A stretch of 23,351 nucleotides of DNA, taken from NCBI GenBank assembly GCA_026770585.1, contig MU646382.1, forward strand, positions 703,588 through 726,938, given 5' to 3'. Position 1 is the first letter of the stretch, and each line of letters begins with the position of its first letter. The notes under the pieces are model-generated. The model made no database searches and was not told where the DNA came from. It saw nothing but the letters and a program-made list of their open reading frames with translations. The position numbers were made by a program, and so were the translations under genes. Shown piece after piece: positions 21,688 through 23,351 of this stretch. Source of the DNA: Baffinella frigidus (taxonomy: Eukaryota; Cryptophyceae; Cryptomonadales; Baffinellaceae).

Positions 21688-23342
21688 ATGGGGGACTGGG
21701 GCGCACGGGTCGGTCGCGTGGGCACCCTTGTAGAGGCGATAGAGGCTGACGAGGGCTCTTCGACGGCAACCACGGCGGCGGGTACCGCGTGGGGGCAGTC
21801 CAGCACGCAGCGCAACGTCAAGTGGTTGGATACTGTTGAACAGACCGTGGAGCAAGGGCCGAGCCCTTTGTCTCGACATCGGGGCACACGCCCGATTCTG
21901 CGGGCATGCTCGACATCGCCAAAGCGGCTCTCAGAGTCGGGTCAGGTGCGCCGCCTGCAGCCCTCGATCTCTTGCGCCTCCCGTCGCATTCCAGCTCTCC
22001 TGGCACTGTCTTCGTTGCAACATGCGACCCTCACCCCCCCCTGTATCCCCAGGTGGCGAGGGCCAAGCCCGGATCTCTCGCGCCCGTGCGCGGCAGCCAG
22101 AACCGGTCGCTTGGAGGTAGCGGCCTGCCGCAGCAGGATTCCTTCCAGGTTGCTTTACCGTCCCCGCATCATCGAGACCGCTCAACTTTGGAAATCTTGA
22201 GGGGTGCCAGCAGCTCTCTGAGAGCCTCCCACGGAGCGACAGAGCGCTTCCCACACTCTTTTCTGTCTCTCATCCAATCCAGCGACAACCCTCTCTCTGA
22301 ATCACGCCGACCCCAGGGTTCCCATGCTGTCCATGCTGTCCTAGCTCATTCAGCAATGGTTGTTTACAAGTTTCTTTCGCCACCTCCAGTTCAATAACCC
22401 GCCTACTCTCTCCCCTGGCCGCAGATCCGCACAACGCCTCCCCCGCAATCCTCGGCGGCAGTAGCGACCCACACGCTCCACGCGGCGCGCGCCGCACCAC
22501 ATCCCCAGCAGCAGCGCTCGTACCACGGAGACGTCACCCAAGCCTCTGCGCGCTTCTCCAGACCAGAAGCGGCGGGGGCGGGAGACACGGCGCCAGCTTG
22601 GTGGCAGCGGAGCATGCGCGTTGATGGGGTCGGGCTTCACGGCTTCGACGGGCCACCCACAGGTCTGTCCGCCACGCACCTTTCTCTTCTCCCCGGTAGA
22701 ACGCGCCTTCTACCGGTGCATGGTCAGTAAACACTCGGGCCGCTTGGTTTCAGGTTTCGGTCGTTTCGGGATTTGGGTTGGGTCCGGTAGAAGACGCCAA
22801 GGTCGCGCGTATACACGAACCGTGGGTGTCTGGCCAGTCACCAACCGGGTTACTGCACCTTTCTCTTCTTACCGGTAGAAGGCGCCTTCTACCGGTGCCT
22901 GCCACCAACCCTCACAACTTGGGCAAACCGAAAAAGCCAAAAACACCAAACCCCCTTGGAGGCTGTCGGAATCCGACGGCCTTCAAGGGGATTTTTGGAG
23001 CCATTTCCCGTGATTTGCCCAGACTGTGAGGGTTGGTGGTGGACAGTCAACACACGGGACGCTCAAGACCGGTGTCTCTCGTGAAGTGAGGATCGTTGTT
23101 CGTGCGTGGACCCTGCGAGAAAGCGAGATACCGTGGTTGACACCCACGGTACATTCCAGTTCGGTCCTGCATGCCATGCGCTCTTTCCCCAAGTGCCGCT
23201 CGAACAGAGCGAGGCCTGCCGTGAGTCTAAAGCCACTCCCCCCGACGAACCGCCTGAATCTCCCTACACCTAACCATGCCCCCCGTGCCCAGATCTCGAG
23301 TCTCCGAATCTCGACGTTCCCACCTTGGGGGAGAACCGGCAG
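21688..23342 (+). CDS. Unrecognised plus-strand gene, runs off the window
   Basis: Proposed exons: 21688-21781 (ATG, MGDWGARVGRVGTLVEAIEA), 21844-22148 (GHTPDSAGMLDIAKAALRVG to GLPQQDSFQ), 22425-22662 (acceptor CCCCTGGCCGCAG; YHGDVTQASARFSRPEA and RVDGVGLHGFDG), 23160-23220 and 23293-23342. Phases agree at every junction and donors include CAG|GTTGCT, CAG|GTCTGT and GCC|GTGAGT. The protein is rich in Ala, Ser, Arg, Gln and Pro and looks mostly disordered; I recognise no family and assign no function. The first exon and the two small last exons are least sure; ATG 21906 is an alternative start. The 497-base intron before 23160 holds palindromic elements of families H and G. Confidence 0.45.
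22676..22900. repeat. Two palindromes ACCGGTAGAA...TTCTACCGGT, family H
   Basis: GCACCTTTCTCTTC then CCGGTAGAACGCGCCTTCTACCGG (about 22677-22720), repeated as TACCGGTAGAAGGCGCCTTC and TACCGGTG at about 22855-22897. The inner palindrome is perfect in the second copy; GCACCTTTCTCTTCT precedes both. Confidence 0.8.
22902..23039. mobile_element. Palindromic element, family G copy 2
   Basis: CCACCAACCCTCACAACTTG and its complement CAGACTGTGAGGGTTGGTGG close a 138-base palindrome with the GTCGGAATCCGAC hairpin at the centre. Close to 2876-3009 along the whole length. Lies in an intron of the plus-strand gene. Confidence 0.88.
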
Positions 23343-23351
23343 GTCCCCCCC

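Noticed and set aside
21474-21887. Minus-strand frame of 137 residues with PREEEEVNKVDG
   Set aside because: It overlaps equally open plus-strand frames. No splice signals tie it to the redoxin gene, whose ATG and 5' exon are complete without it.

Overview
This is nuclear DNA from a eukaryote, most likely a GC-rich, intron-rich unicellular alga or other protist. Coding pieces are short (57-452 bases), rich in G/C at third codon positions, and separated by GT-AG introns (one GC-AG) packed with inverted-repeat elements, telomere-like C-rich arrays and microsatellites. I see no bacterial operon, rRNA, tRNA or CRISPR. The sequence alone does not fix the lineage: introner-rich algae such as dinoflagellates, pelagophytes and prasinophytes come to mind, but the mixed gene orientation gives no strong pointer.

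Layout. (1) 133-1159 (+): last two exons of a protein-L-isoaspartate O-methyltransferase. (2) 1193-2228: four copies of one palindromic element. (3) 2681-3162 (-): two exon-like pieces of an unrecognised gene. (4) 4629-9700 (+): a seven-exon gene, about 511 residues, whose C-terminus resembles the SLOG/LSDAT domain found at the N-terminus of TRPM channels. (5) 10114-10988: assembly gap. (6) 11242-15776 (+): 3' part of an arginine-type mono-ADP-ribosyltransferase gene with an intact R-S-ExE triad and one exon present twice. (7) 15998-16628: a cluster of small inverted-repeat elements. (8) 16915-21314 (-): a complete six-exon nucleoredoxin/tryparedoxin-like gene of 157 residues with WCPPC. (9) 21688 to the right edge (+): an unrecognised gene diverging from the redoxin gene.

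For genes 1, 4, 6, 8 and 9, every exon junction I propose keeps codon phase. For 1, 6 and 8 it also restores family-typical sequence across junctions. The introns are the most unusual part. Two element families have TTATC...GATAA ends and 4-base target duplications. Telomere-like CCCTAAA/CCCTACA/CCCTCAA arrays end right at 3' splice sites, nearly always with the C-rich strand as sense strand. A possible functional theme is NAD chemistry: an ADP-ribosyltransferase lies directly downstream of a SLOG-like protein, a fold that in other proteins binds nucleotides derived from NAD. That link is inference.
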